Source: Phycisphaerales bacterium (GTDB taxonomy: Bacteria; Planctomycetota; Phycisphaerae; Phycisphaerales; UBA1924). From it: DNA of 64,000 bases. The notes under the pieces were generated by a model. The model did no database searches. It had not been told where the DNA came from and was given only the letters and a program-made list of their open reading frames with translations. The position numbers were made by a program, and so were the translations under genes. Location: contig JADZER010000040.1 in NCBI GenBank assembly GCA_020850415.1, forward strand, positions 1 to 64,000. The letters are read 5' to 3'. Positions 23,739 through 31,874 of this stretch are shown in pieces. Positions within the stretch are counted from its first letter, which is position 1; each line of letters opens with the position of its first letter.

Positions 23739-25166
23739 CTACTCCTGACCGCGCGGTTCGGGGCTCCGGGCTCGTGGCCGCTGATCGACCACCTCGATCT
23801 CCTTGATCTCCACCTCGCCGCTCCAGATGGTCTGCAGCTGATCCCGCTTGCGTGCCGCACGGTCCGGGTTCGTGCGGAGGACGATCGAGATCGGGAGCCC
23901 GGCGTCGGGGTCGAACCCGTCGGCGGTCCCCCCGGACTGGATGCCAAACGCGGCGCCCTTGGGGTCGGCGAAGCCGGTGAACGGCCACTCCCTGTCCCCA
24001 GCGCGGAGGAACATGTCCATGCTCAGGTCGGCGGGTGCGGCATCGCCGAAGAGGGCCACCCTGACCGATGGGCGCGGCCCACCGCTGAACACTGTCACCT
24101 GCGCAGTGGAGACGCTCGACGAGAGAGCCGACGCCACGCTCGTATCGGAGAACGAGCCAGGGAGCCCGGACCCCGAGAGCTCGACGGGCACCGCCAGCTC
24201 GAACGGCCACCGGACCTCGGTCACTCCCGTGTACGGTGTGAGGTCCGCGTTCAGCGCGGCTTGCTGTGCGGCCGCCGCCATCTGGTCCCACTTGGGGGTG
24301 AGCACCACCTCCCCGCGGAGCATCCGGACACCCGCGGCGGCGGGCGTGATCGTGCCGAGCCGCGTGCCGGTGGTGGGCGCGCTCGTCGGGACCTCCCAGG
24401 ACGCCTCCGGATCGTACACGACCCCCTCGGACGCCGACAGCTCGATCTGGATCTCCACGATGACGCCATCCAGGAGCTTGAGCGGCACCGGGCCCGGCGC
24501 GGGGATGTTTCCCGCGCGAAAGCTCGGGTCTATCCACAATTCCACGGACTCGCCAGCCCAGAACGGCCTGGGGCCCTCGACGAACACCGTCGGATCGGCG
24601 AGCCGCTCCAAGAAGCCCCGCATCTCTTCGGGCGTGAGCCGTGATTCCCACATGGCCTGGTAGATGACAGAAGTCAGCGTCGGCGGCCACGATCGGCGCA
24701 GATCCGCGTGTCGGGCGAGAGCACGACGCAGCAGTTCGTCGCGCTGGGCGGCTGAGAGCTCGCCCGCCCCCTGGCGCGCGATCAGCTCCGCCGCCGCGGC
24801 GTCGGCGGTCGCCACGCGGCCCGAGCCGGCTTCAGACAGCAGCAGCCATACGGGCTTATAAGGATTGAGATTGACACCGCTGGCGATCGACCAGACCAAC
24901 CCGGCGCTCAGGGTCAGGACGATCGCCAGGATGACGAGCCCCGCCGCGAGCGGCCCGGCCCGGCGCCGGCGGTCGTAGGGCTTGATCGCCTTGGGGCCTG
25001 CGAGATCGCTCCCGCACTCCGGGCAGGCAGGGGCCCCGGGGGTGCCGATGAGATCGAACCCGCAGCGCCGGCAGTGCGGGTGGCGATCAAGCAGGCGGCC
25101 TCGGAGACCGACGGCGAGCAGCAATAGACCCAGCGCCGCGGTGCTGAGAAGGAGCGTCCCGACCAT
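23739..25166 (-). CDS. Zinc-ribbon membrane-anchored hypothetical protein
   Basis: The 475-residue protein starts with a hydrophobic segment (LLLSTAALGLLLLAVGL) and continues with a zinc ribbon CRRCGFDL ... CPECGSDL (two CxxC pairs about 14 residues apart). A second transmembrane helix follows (GPLAAGLVILAIVLTLSAGLVW). The remaining 370 residues look extracytoplasmic and beta-rich, with no catalytic motif I can name. The layout (TM, zinc ribbon, TM, large variable domain) is common in Phycisphaerae, where such genes are numerous. TACACT lies 6 nt before the ATG. The LOG gene follows 35 nt downstream on the same strand but has its own hexamer. Confidence 0.75.
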   Translation of the reverse strand: MVGTLLLSTAALGLLLLAVGLRGRLLDRHPHCRRCGFDLIGTPGAPACPECGSDLAGPKAIKPYDRRRRAGPLAAGLVILAIVLTLSAGLVWSIASGVNLNPYKPVWLLLSEAGSGRVATADAAAAELIARQGAGELSAAQRDELLRRALARHADLRRSWPPTLTSVIYQAMWESRLTPEEMRGFLERLADPTVFVEGPRPFWAGESVELWIDPSFRAGNIPAPGPVPLKLLDGVIVEIQIELSASEGVVYDPEASWEVPTSAPTTGTRLGTITPAAAGVRMLRGEVVLTPKWDQMAAAAQQAALNADLTPYTGVTEVRWPFELAVPVELSGSGLPGSFSDTSVASALSSSVSTAQVTVFSGGPRPSVRVALFGDAAPADLSMDMFLRAGDREWPFTGFADPKGAAFGIQSGGTADGFDPDAGLPISIVLRTNPDRAARKRDQLQTIWSGEVEIKEIEVVDQRPRARSPEPRGQE

Positions 25167-25172
25167 GGTGGC

Positions 25173-25178
25173 AGTGTA
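25173..25178 (-). promoter_or_regulatory. Leaderless-type -10 element
   Basis: TACACT on the minus strand, 6 nt upstream of the ATG of the zinc-ribbon protein gene. Confidence 0.4.
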
Positions 25179-25209
25179 CTCGAGCGTGGGGGCGCGGCGC
25201 CGGGCGGCC

Positions 25210-26460
25210 TCACTCCTTGCGGACGAACGCCTCCACTTGCTCCGCCGCCGCTCGGGCGCCGTCCTCTTCGCGGACGAGCCCGCCCAGCTCCGCGGCCTTT
25301 CTCCGGATCTCCGCGTCGGAGAGGAGGCGGTCGAGCGATCGGACGAGCCTGCGCGCGGAGAGGGCCGTGAACCGCAGGACCCCGCCCACGCCCAGGCGGT
25401 GCGCGTGGGCGGCGTTGTTGAACTGGTCGTGCGCCCGCGGCACGACGAGCATCGGGCGCCCGGCCCGCAGGGCCTGCGCGACCGACCCCACGCCCCCGTG
25501 GTGGACCGTGAGCGACGCCCGCGGGAACAGCGTGCTGAACGGCGCGTAAGCGCACGCGGCGACGGTGGGCGGCAGCCCGCGCGGGGCGCGGGCGGGGTCG
25601 CCGGTCAGGAGCAACCCGCGGACGCCCAGACGAGCGCACGCCCCGGCCGCGAGCTCGTAGAACCGGCCCGCCGTGTGGTGGGCGGCCGAGCCCATGGCGA
25701 AGACAATCGGCGGCTCGCCGGCGTCGAGGAACCGTTCGAGGCCGGGGTCGGGCCCGACGCCCGGGCGTCCGTCGTAGCAGGCGAAGCCCGTGATGCAGGC
25801 GCCGGGGGGGTCGTCGGCGCAGGGGGCGCGGAAATGCGGCGACCAGAGGCCGAGGTTGAGGTCCCCCGCGCGCATGCTGCCGAAGAAGATGTCCCGAAGC
25901 TCGGTCAGCCCGGCGCCGCGGAGGCCGGGCGCGAAGAGGCGGTCGGTCACGAGCCCGGCGAGGCCCCGAGCGGGGGGCGTCAGCACGCGGGCGACGGCGG
26001 CGTGGATCCGCCCGGGCCGTTGCTGCAGGAGCGGCGTCGGGTCATCCTTGGCGACCCAGGTGCAGGGCGCGAGGGAGGCGTTGATGAAGGGGATCCCCTC
26101 GCGGGCGCACAATTCGCGTCCCCCGAGCATGAGGCAGTGGCTGACCAGGACCTCCGGGCGTCGCTCGGCGAGCATCGCGCGGAAGCTGGCGATGCCGGCG
26201 GGCATAGAGGTCCGGATCCAGCGGAAGACGGTCTTCGTGCCGTGCGGCCCGCGGAAGAGGTCGGGGTCCTTGATGATGGCGTCCATGTCGACCTCGGGGG
26301 CGAGGGGGTAGAAGCCCAGGCCGGCGTGGTCGACATCGCTCTTGAAATACGGATGGACGAGGACGCAAACCTCGTGGCCCCTGGCGCGGAGCTCCCGCCC
26401 GATCGCGAGGAACGGGTTCACATCGCCGTGGGTGCCGTTGGTGGCGAGACAGACGCGCAC
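25210..26460 (-). CDS. GT1-type glycosyltransferase (MGT / UGT-like)
   Basis: The 416-residue GT-B fold enzyme probably moves a sugar from a nucleotide donor to a lipid or natural product. The N-terminal segment VRVCLATNGTHGDVNPFLAIG is the acceptor-side strand and loop of macrolide/sterol glycosyltransferases. The C-terminal donor site is LTVHHGGVGSVAQALRAG followed by PMLVVPRAHDQFNNA, the HGG and D/E-Q signature. I took GTG 26460 because it begins the first beta strand and because TACCAT lies 6 nt before it. The gene is divergent from pdxJ. Acceptor unknown; no other polysaccharide gene is adjacent. Confidence 0.85.
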   Translation of the reverse strand: MRVCLATNGTHGDVNPFLAIGRELRARGHEVCVLVHPYFKSDVDHAGLGFYPLAPEVDMDAIIKDPDLFRGPHGTKTVFRWIRTSMPAGIASFRAMLAERRPEVLVSHCLMLGGRELCAREGIPFINASLAPCTWVAKDDPTPLLQQRPGRIHAAVARVLTPPARGLAGLVTDRLFAPGLRGAGLTELRDIFFGSMRAGDLNLGLWSPHFRAPCADDPPGACITGFACYDGRPGVGPDPGLERFLDAGEPPIVFAMGSAAHHTAGRFYELAAGACARLGVRGLLLTGDPARAPRGLPPTVAACAYAPFSTLFPRASLTVHHGGVGSVAQALRAGRPMLVVPRAHDQFNNAAHAHRLGVGGVLRFTALSARRLVRSLDRLLSDAEIRRKAAELGGLVREEDGARAAAEQVEAFVRKE

Positions 26461-26466
26461 GGGGCG

Positions 26467-26519
26467 ATGGTAGCGGCGGAGGGTGGCCCTGTCGGTGGCC
26501 CTGTTGTCGGTCGTACAAT
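26467..26519. promoter_or_regulatory. Back-to-back -10 elements for the glycosyltransferase and pdxJ
   Basis: TACCAT (minus strand, 26467-26472) lies 6 nt before the glycosyltransferase GTG. TACAAT (plus strand, 26514-26519) lies 5 nt before the pdxJ ATG. Only 41 bp separate the two hexamers, so the -35 regions must overlap. Both spacings predict leaderless transcripts. Confidence 0.5.
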
Positions 26520-26524
26520 CCCCC

Positions 26525-27304
26525 ATGATCGAGCTCGGCGTCAACATCGACCATGTCGCGACTGTCCGTCAGGCCCGGTACCGGGGGGTTGCCCACTCGC
26601 GGGCGGAGCGGCCCGAGCCGGACCCGGTGCGGGCCGCCCACGAGGCCGAGCTAGGCGGGGCCGACGGGATCACGGTGCATCTCCGCGAGGACCGGCGCCA
26701 CATCATCGACCGGGATGTCGAGCTGCTGCGCCGGCTGGTCGCGATCAAGCTGAACCTGGAGATGGCGGCGACGGACGAGATGGTCGAGATCGCCTGCCGC
26801 ATCGGGACCGACACCGCGATGCTGGTGCCCGAGGGTCGGGAAGAGGTGACGACCGAGGGGGGTCTGGATGTCGCGGGCCGGAGGGCCCGCCTGGGGGAGG
26901 CGGTGAAGAAGCTGCGCGGCTCGGGGCTGCTGGTGAGCGCGTTCATCGACGCGGACCTCGCCCAGGTCGAGGCCGCGGCGGACCTGGGGTTCGATGTATG
27001 CGAGGTGCACACCGGGCCGTACGCCAGCGCGTTCGCCGAGGCGGGGGGGGATTTCCGACGCGAGTCGCTCGGGGCGGCGCTGGCGCAGGTGGCGACGGCC
27101 GGGGAGGCGATCCGCGCGGCGGGGATGCGGTTCAACGCGGGGCACGCCCTGAACTACCACAATGTGGACGCGATCGCGGCCTTGCCGGGGATCGAGGAGC
27201 TGCACATCGGGCACGCGATCGTGAGCCGTGCGGTGTTCACGGGCCTGCGCGAGGCGGTGCGGGAGATGAAGGCGCTCATGCGCGGGGCGGCGGGGCGGGG
27301 CTAG
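26525..27304 (+). CDS. pdxJ: Pyridoxine 5'-phosphate synthase (PdxJ)
   Basis: PdxJ joins 1-deoxy-xylulose 5-phosphate and amino-acetone phosphate to give pyridoxine 5'-phosphate in the DXP-dependent vitamin B6 route. The 259-residue TIM-barrel shows the family opening [16 protein letters not shown], the catalytic region [14 protein letters not shown], the segment [10 protein letters not shown], and the C-terminal phosphate-binding part [11 protein letters not shown] and ELHIGHAIV. Length matches. A short insert near residue 20 ([17 protein letters not shown]) is normal for the family. pdxH, which acts next in the pathway, also lies in this window at 55678 but is not linked. Confidence 0.96.
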   Translation: MIELGVNIDHVATVRQARYRGVAHSRAERPEPDPVRAAHEAELGGADGITVHLREDRRHIIDRDVELLRRLVAIKLNLEMAATDEMVEIACRIGTDTAMLVPEGREEVTTEGGLDVAGRRARLGEAVKKLRGSGLLVSAFIDADLAQVEAAADLGFDVCEVHTGPYASAFAEAGGDFRRESLGAALAQVATAGEAIRAAGMRFNAGHALNYHNVDAIAALPGIEELHIGHAIVSRAVFTGLREAVREMKALMRGAAGRG

Positions 27305-27481
27305 CGGCGGCGGATTGCTTTCACAAGCGGGCCGCGGGGTCAGGGTTTCCACCCATATCGGCCCCTGGTGATCGCCGCATCGGGTTCAGGGCTCGTGCGA
27401 GGCTCGGGCGGCGCGGAGCGGCTAGTTCCCGCTCACATTCGCTTGGGCCGGATGAAGTTCACGCTTAGAATCATGGTGACC

Positions 27482-28957
27482 ATGCCCAAGACTATCCCGG
27501 CCGAGACCCAAACACCGGCCGAAGCTGACATCCAGATCGAGAAGCCCAAGGCGCTGCGTCCCAAGCGTTTCGTGAGCTATGAGACCGCGCTGAAGTTCCT
27601 CGACGGGCACACCAACTTCGAGCGCACCCGCCCGAGCCACATCGACAAGGGGGAGCTCAAGCTCGACCGCATGCGGGCGATTCTCGAGCAGCTCCGAAAC
27701 CCCGAGCGGGAGGTCCCGTTTGTCCATGTCGCGGGAAGCAAGGGCAAGGGGTCGGTCGTCGAGATGACGGCCAGTGCGCTCTCGGCGTGCGGCTACGGCG
27801 TGGGGGTCTACACCAGCCCCCACCTCACCGACATCCGCGAGCGCGTCCGTATCGGCGGCCAGGTGATGAGCGAGGACGACTTTGTCCGGACGCTCGGGCA
27901 TGTGGCCGCGGCGGCGGCGGCCGTCGAGGGCGAGCACGGGACGGCCACCTACTTCGAGCTGATGACGGCGCTGGCGTTCCGTCGCTTCGCGGAGGCGGCG
28001 GTGGATGTGGCGGTGGTCGAGGTGGGGCTGGGCGGCCGGCTGGACTCGACGAATGTGATCACGCCCGAGTGCAGCGCGATCGCGGCGATCCAGCTCGAGC
28101 ACACGCAGATCCTCGGCGACACGCTCGAGAAGATCGCCCGCGAGAAGGCCGGGATCATGAAGCCGGGGGTCACGACCTTCACCTTCCCGCAGGACGAGGC
28201 GGTGATGAAGGTGTTCCGCGAGACGGCGGGCGCTGTGGGGGCGGAGCTCAAGGTGCTGGGGGAGGATGTGGACTTCTCGTGGCGCTTTGAGAGCAGCCCC
28301 GAGCTTGGGCCGCACGCGAGGGTGTGCCTGGCGACCGAGCACTCCAACCACGAGCACCTGCCCGTACCGCTGCCCGGGCAGCACCAGGCGCTCAACTGCG
28401 GGCTGGCGCTGGCGATCCTGGACAAGCTGCGTCAGAAGGGGTTTGACACCAAGGAGCGTCCGGTGGCGGTGGGCCTGGCGCAGACGCCCCGGATGGGGCG
28501 CCTGGAGCAGGTGTGGGACACGCCGCGGATCATGATCGACGGGGCGCACACGCCCGAGAGCATCCACGCGCTGGTGCGGGCGATCGGGGTGCATGTCCGG
28601 TACGACTCGATGGTGGTGATCTTCGGGTGCGCGTCGGACAAGGACATCGCCGGGATGATCGACAAGATCGGGCTGGGGGCCGACAAGATCATCTTCACCA
28701 AGGCGGCGTCGAACCCGCGTGCGGCGGACCCGACGGAGCTGCAGCGCCTGTATGTCGAACGCCACGGCAAGATGGCCTCGGTCGAGCGGACCCTCAAGGA
28801 CGCGATCAACACCGCCGCCAAGAGCGTGGGGCACGGGGACCTGATCCTGGTGACCGGGTCGTTCTACCTGGCGGGGGAGGCCAAGGCGCTGCTGATCGAC
28901 GCGGCCGAGAAGCGCCGGGCGAAGAGCCAGGTCGAGGGCAAGGCGCAGGGCGGGTAG
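27482..28957 (+). CDS. folC: Folylpolyglutamate synthase / dihydrofolate synthase (FolC)
   Basis: The Mur-ligase family enzyme adds glutamate to folates. It has 491 residues. The family P-loop is HVAGSKGKGSV and the next motif is YTSPHLTDIRERV. VVEVGLGGRLDSTNVI and LEHTQILGDTLEKIAREKAGI carry the metal and folate-site residues. DGAHTPESIHALVRAI is the C-terminal D-x-AH-x-P motif. The basic N-terminal stretch of about 35 residues precedes the usual FolC start. The ATG at 27482 follows TAGAAT (27466-27471) by 10 nt; a start at 27473 is possible. Close members of the fold (MurC-F) are distinguished by the folate-type motifs. Confidence 0.93.
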   Translation: MPKTIPAETQTPAEADIQIEKPKALRPKRFVSYETALKFLDGHTNFERTRPSHIDKGELKLDRMRAILEQLRNPEREVPFVHVAGSKGKGSVVEMTASALSACGYGVGVYTSPHLTDIRERVRIGGQVMSEDDFVRTLGHVAAAAAAVEGEHGTATYFELMTALAFRRFAEAAVDVAVVEVGLGGRLDSTNVITPECSAIAAIQLEHTQILGDTLEKIAREKAGIMKPGVTTFTFPQDEAVMKVFRETAGAVGAELKVLGEDVDFSWRFESSPELGPHARVCLATEHSNHEHLPVPLPGQHQALNCGLALAILDKLRQKGFDTKERPVAVGLAQTPRMGRLEQVWDTPRIMIDGAHTPESIHALVRAIGVHVRYDSMVVIFGCASDKDIAGMIDKIGLGADKIIFTKAASNPRAADPTELQRLYVERHGKMASVERTLKDAINTAAKSVGHGDLILVTGSFYLAGEAKALLIDAAEKRRAKSQVEGKAQGG

Positions 28958-28994
28958 ACTGCCGGCGCGGTTCCGCGGCGGAGGGTCTTGTCGT

Positions 28995-30293
28995 ATGCGC
29001 GCCCGATGGGGGATCCTGCTGTCCTTGGCGTCCTGCGTGCCGGCCGGGTGCGGCTCGGGCCCCCAGCGGCTCATGCGAACCCCCAGCGTCGTCGAGATGG
29101 GCATCGTGGACCCGACGGCGGGGGTCGCCGAGTCCCGCCGGTCGGGCGAGTCGGTGGTCTTCATCGCCAGCGGGCGGGTGCCCGCACGCGACGGGGACAA
29201 GGGCGAGCCGCTGACGACCGAGCGGGGCCATGTGCTGCACCTGGGCCTCGCGGGAGTACACCTCGGCGAGGGGCTCTCGTGGGACGAGCTCGCTTCCGCG
29301 ACGATCGGGGGCAAGCACACGGGCAAGCCGGTCGTGGGGATGCGCGGGTACGAGGCGGTCGGCGTGCTGTGGGAGACGGTCCCGCCGGCGGACCTGGCGC
29401 CGATACCCGACGGGGTGCTCGAGGACCCCTCGCGCGAGGCGGCCGACCGCTGGTTCGCCCGGCTCAACGGGGAGCTCAACGCGACCGGGACGCGCGACCT
29501 GGTGATCTATGTCCACGGCTTCAACACCGACTTCGCGGTGAACACGGGGATGGCGGCGGAGGTCTGGCACTACGCCGGGCGCCGGGGGGCGGTGCTGAGC
29601 TTCGCCTGGCCCAGCCGCCACCACCTGCTGGGGTACGGGGCGGACAAGGCGAACGCGGCCTACGCGGTGCGCCACCTGCGGATCCTGCTGGAGCAGCTGG
29701 CCGAGCGTTCGGACGCCGAGCGGATCCACTTCGTCGCGCACAGCGCCGGGTGCCCGATCGTGGTGGACGCGCTGCGCGAGCTGCGCCTGCAGCACGGGGG
29801 GCTCTCGCGCGAGGAGCTGGGGGCGAGGTTCCGGATCGGGCGGGTGGTGCTGGCGGCGCCGGACATGGACCTGATGCAGTTCTTCAACGCCGCCCTCGAC
29901 GGCTTCGACGACCTGCCGGAGCGGATCGCGATCTACGCGTCGCGCGAGGACGGGGCGCTGCGCCTGGCGAGCCTGCTGTTCGAGGCCGACCGGCTGGGGC
30001 GGTCGGTCGGCCACCTCACGGCGTGGGAGCGGGAGGTGGTGCTGGGCTTCGACCACACCGAGGCGGTGGATGTCTCCAACCCCGAGGACCTGCTCGGCGA
30101 CTTCCTGGGGCACGGCTACTACCACCGCGACCCGTGGGTGAGCTCGGACATCCTGCTGTTCCTGGCGTACGGGCTGCGGGCCGCGGAGCGGGGGCTGGTG
30201 CGGAATCTGGAGACGGGGTTCTGGGAGTTCCCGGAGGGGTACCTCGACGGGCTGCGGGCCCTGGACGCCCCAGCGGCGGGCCCGGTGGAGTGA
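28995..30293 (+). CDS. Alpha/beta hydrolase of the DUF900 type, probable lipoprotein
   Basis: The 432-residue protein has a signal-like start with Cys in CVPAGCG, which may be lipidated. The core matches DUF900: LVIYVHGFNTDFAVNT carries the HG oxyanion region, LSFAWPSRHHLLGYGADK follows, and HFVAHSAGCPIVVDAL supplies the GxSxG-type nucleophile elbow with Ser near residue 250. D and H of the triad are probably in VVLAAPDMDLM and the C-terminal HGYYHRD region. Substrate unknown; such proteins are often envelope esterases. A sulfotransferase gene follows on the same strand after 57 nt. Confidence 0.8.
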   Translation: MRARWGILLSLASCVPAGCGSGPQRLMRTPSVVEMGIVDPTAGVAESRRSGESVVFIASGRVPARDGDKGEPLTTERGHVLHLGLAGVHLGEGLSWDELASATIGGKHTGKPVVGMRGYEAVGVLWETVPPADLAPIPDGVLEDPSREAADRWFARLNGELNATGTRDLVIYVHGFNTDFAVNTGMAAEVWHYAGRRGAVLSFAWPSRHHLLGYGADKANAAYAVRHLRILLEQLAERSDAERIHFVAHSAGCPIVVDALRELRLQHGGLSREELGARFRIGRVVLAAPDMDLMQFFNAALDGFDDLPERIAIYASREDGALRLASLLFEADRLGRSVGHLTAWEREVVLGFDHTEAVDVSNPEDLLGDFLGHGYYHRDPWVSSDILLFLAYGLRAAERGLVRNLETGFWEFPEGYLDGLRALDAPAAGPVE

Positions 30294-30350
30294 TCGGAGC
30301 CGGTCTGCCGATGCCTGTGTGGTCGCGTGGTGCGACGCGAGGAGCCCCCC

Positions 30351-31619
30351 ATGCCCGCCGCTTCAAACCAGGCCGCCGAGATCGCCCAGCTCCAGGCCCA
30401 GCTCCCGGCCCTGATCGACCACAACCCCAACGAGCCGCAGCTCCTGCGCGCGGTCGAAGCGTTGATCGACGCGACGGGGGGCTCGGCGGACGCGGTGCGC
30501 CTGCTGTTCCGGGTGTACCTGCACCCGGGCCTGTGCAACGCGGCCCGGGGTATCGCGACGGCGATGATCGTGAAGGTGATCAGGCGTGACGCCGGGCACT
30601 TTGACCCGCGCCCGATGGGGATCGACCCGGACAGCCGGGCGTTCAAGATGATCCACCGGGGGCTGAAGCACCACCTGGACCAGGCGGTCGAGGAGATCGC
30701 GCTCTTGGCCCGCTTTCAGCACGGGCAGGTGGACGGGCTCGCGGCGCCCAAGTTCATCGTCGCGATCCCCAAGAGCGGCTCGTCGCTCCTGGGCATGTGC
30801 CTCGGCGGGATGATCGCCCTGACCCGGGGCGTGGACCCCGGCGCGGAGCCCTTCGCCTTCCGCGGCTACCCGGCGTGGTGGAGCCTGGCGGGCACACACG
30901 ACTGGGACCTCCGCCCGGAGATCGGGGCCGACCCGCTGTTCAAGCGGTTCCCCGGCGGGGTGTACAAGGGGCACATCACGCCGACGGACAAGAACTTCGC
31001 CGTCCTGGATCTCTACGGTTCGTCGCGGTACCTGCTCTGCGTTCGCGACCCGCGCGACCAGATCGTGGCGGCCTACTGCGACACGATCCGGGCCAGGCAG
31101 CGCGCCGGCGAGGCGGGCCCCGGCCCGCGCACCGAGCGGGAGGTGCACGACGATGTGCTCGCCTTCCTCCGGAGCGGGCTGCTGCTCGAGAACCTCTCGT
31201 TCGTGGGCAAGTGGCTGGCGAGGCGCCACGCCGACCGGTCGTTGGTCGTGACCTACGAGCGCCTGATGGCCGAGCCGCGGGAGGTGCTCCGCCAGGTCGC
31301 GGACCACTTCGCGCTGCGGGTGACCGACGCCCAGATCGGGGAGGTCCACGAACGGGCGGCGGGCATCACCGACCGGACCGGCACGCGGGACACCAGCGGG
31401 CACGACCGGGGGATCTACCCCCTGGGCTGGACCGGGCGGGTGGGGGTATGGCGGACCTACTTCTCCGACGAGGCCGCCCGGGTGTTCGGGGCGGCGTTCG
31501 CGGGGTTCGGGGTGGCGTGCCCATGGGGGCGGGAGATCGAGCGCCTGTACCCGGCGCTCGGGGGCCCGGGCCGGGGCGAGCCCAAGCCTGAGGCGTCGGG
31601 GGCCAGGGCGGGGGTGTAG
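30351..31619 (+). CDS. Sulfotransferase domain protein
   Basis: The 422-residue protein has the two PAPS-binding motifs of sulfotransferases: the 5'-phosphosulfate loop VAIPKSGSSLLG at about residues 137-148, and the 3'-phosphate motif YLLCVRDPRDQIVAAYCD at about 225-242. The C-terminal part has the expected TYERLMAEPREVLRQVADHFAL. The N-terminal 130 residues are helical and have no equivalent I recognise. The ATG at 30351 is preceded by GGAG. It could sulfate a polysaccharide or lipid; planctomycetes carry many such genes. The DUF900 hydrolase upstream may be in the same transcript. Confidence 0.88.
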   Translation: MPAASNQAAEIAQLQAQLPALIDHNPNEPQLLRAVEALIDATGGSADAVRLLFRVYLHPGLCNAARGIATAMIVKVIRRDAGHFDPRPMGIDPDSRAFKMIHRGLKHHLDQAVEEIALLARFQHGQVDGLAAPKFIVAIPKSGSSLLGMCLGGMIALTRGVDPGAEPFAFRGYPAWWSLAGTHDWDLRPEIGADPLFKRFPGGVYKGHITPTDKNFAVLDLYGSSRYLLCVRDPRDQIVAAYCDTIRARQRAGEAGPGPRTEREVHDDVLAFLRSGLLLENLSFVGKWLARRHADRSLVVTYERLMAEPREVLRQVADHFALRVTDAQIGEVHERAAGITDRTGTRDTSGHDRGIYPLGWTGRVGVWRTYFSDEAARVFGAAFAGFGVACPWGREIERLYPALGGPGRGEPKPEASGARAGV

Positions 31620-31835
31620 GGGCCGGGGTGTGTTTGGCGGGGCGCCCCAGTTTGCGCCTCCCGAGGGGATTTCCTTGACCACCCCCCGGCACGGCCCGAT
31701 ACTTCGGGCGTGAACGACTCGCCCGCACGCCTCGCCCTTGCGCTTGATACCCCGCTCTGACGCGGGCGCGGCATCCGTGTACCTCTACCGGGCTCCGCAC
31801 ACCGCGGGGCCCGGGTTCGTTTTGGGCCGCCGCTG

Positions 31836-31841
31836 TACGAT
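31836..31841 (+). promoter_or_regulatory. TACGAT -10-like element of leuS
   Basis: TACGAT lies 33 nt before the leuS ATG, leaving a short leader. It is the same hexamer as in front of typA and fabH. Confidence 0.4.
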
Positions 31842-31874
31842 CCCCGAACACCTCACCAAAGACACGAGCACGAC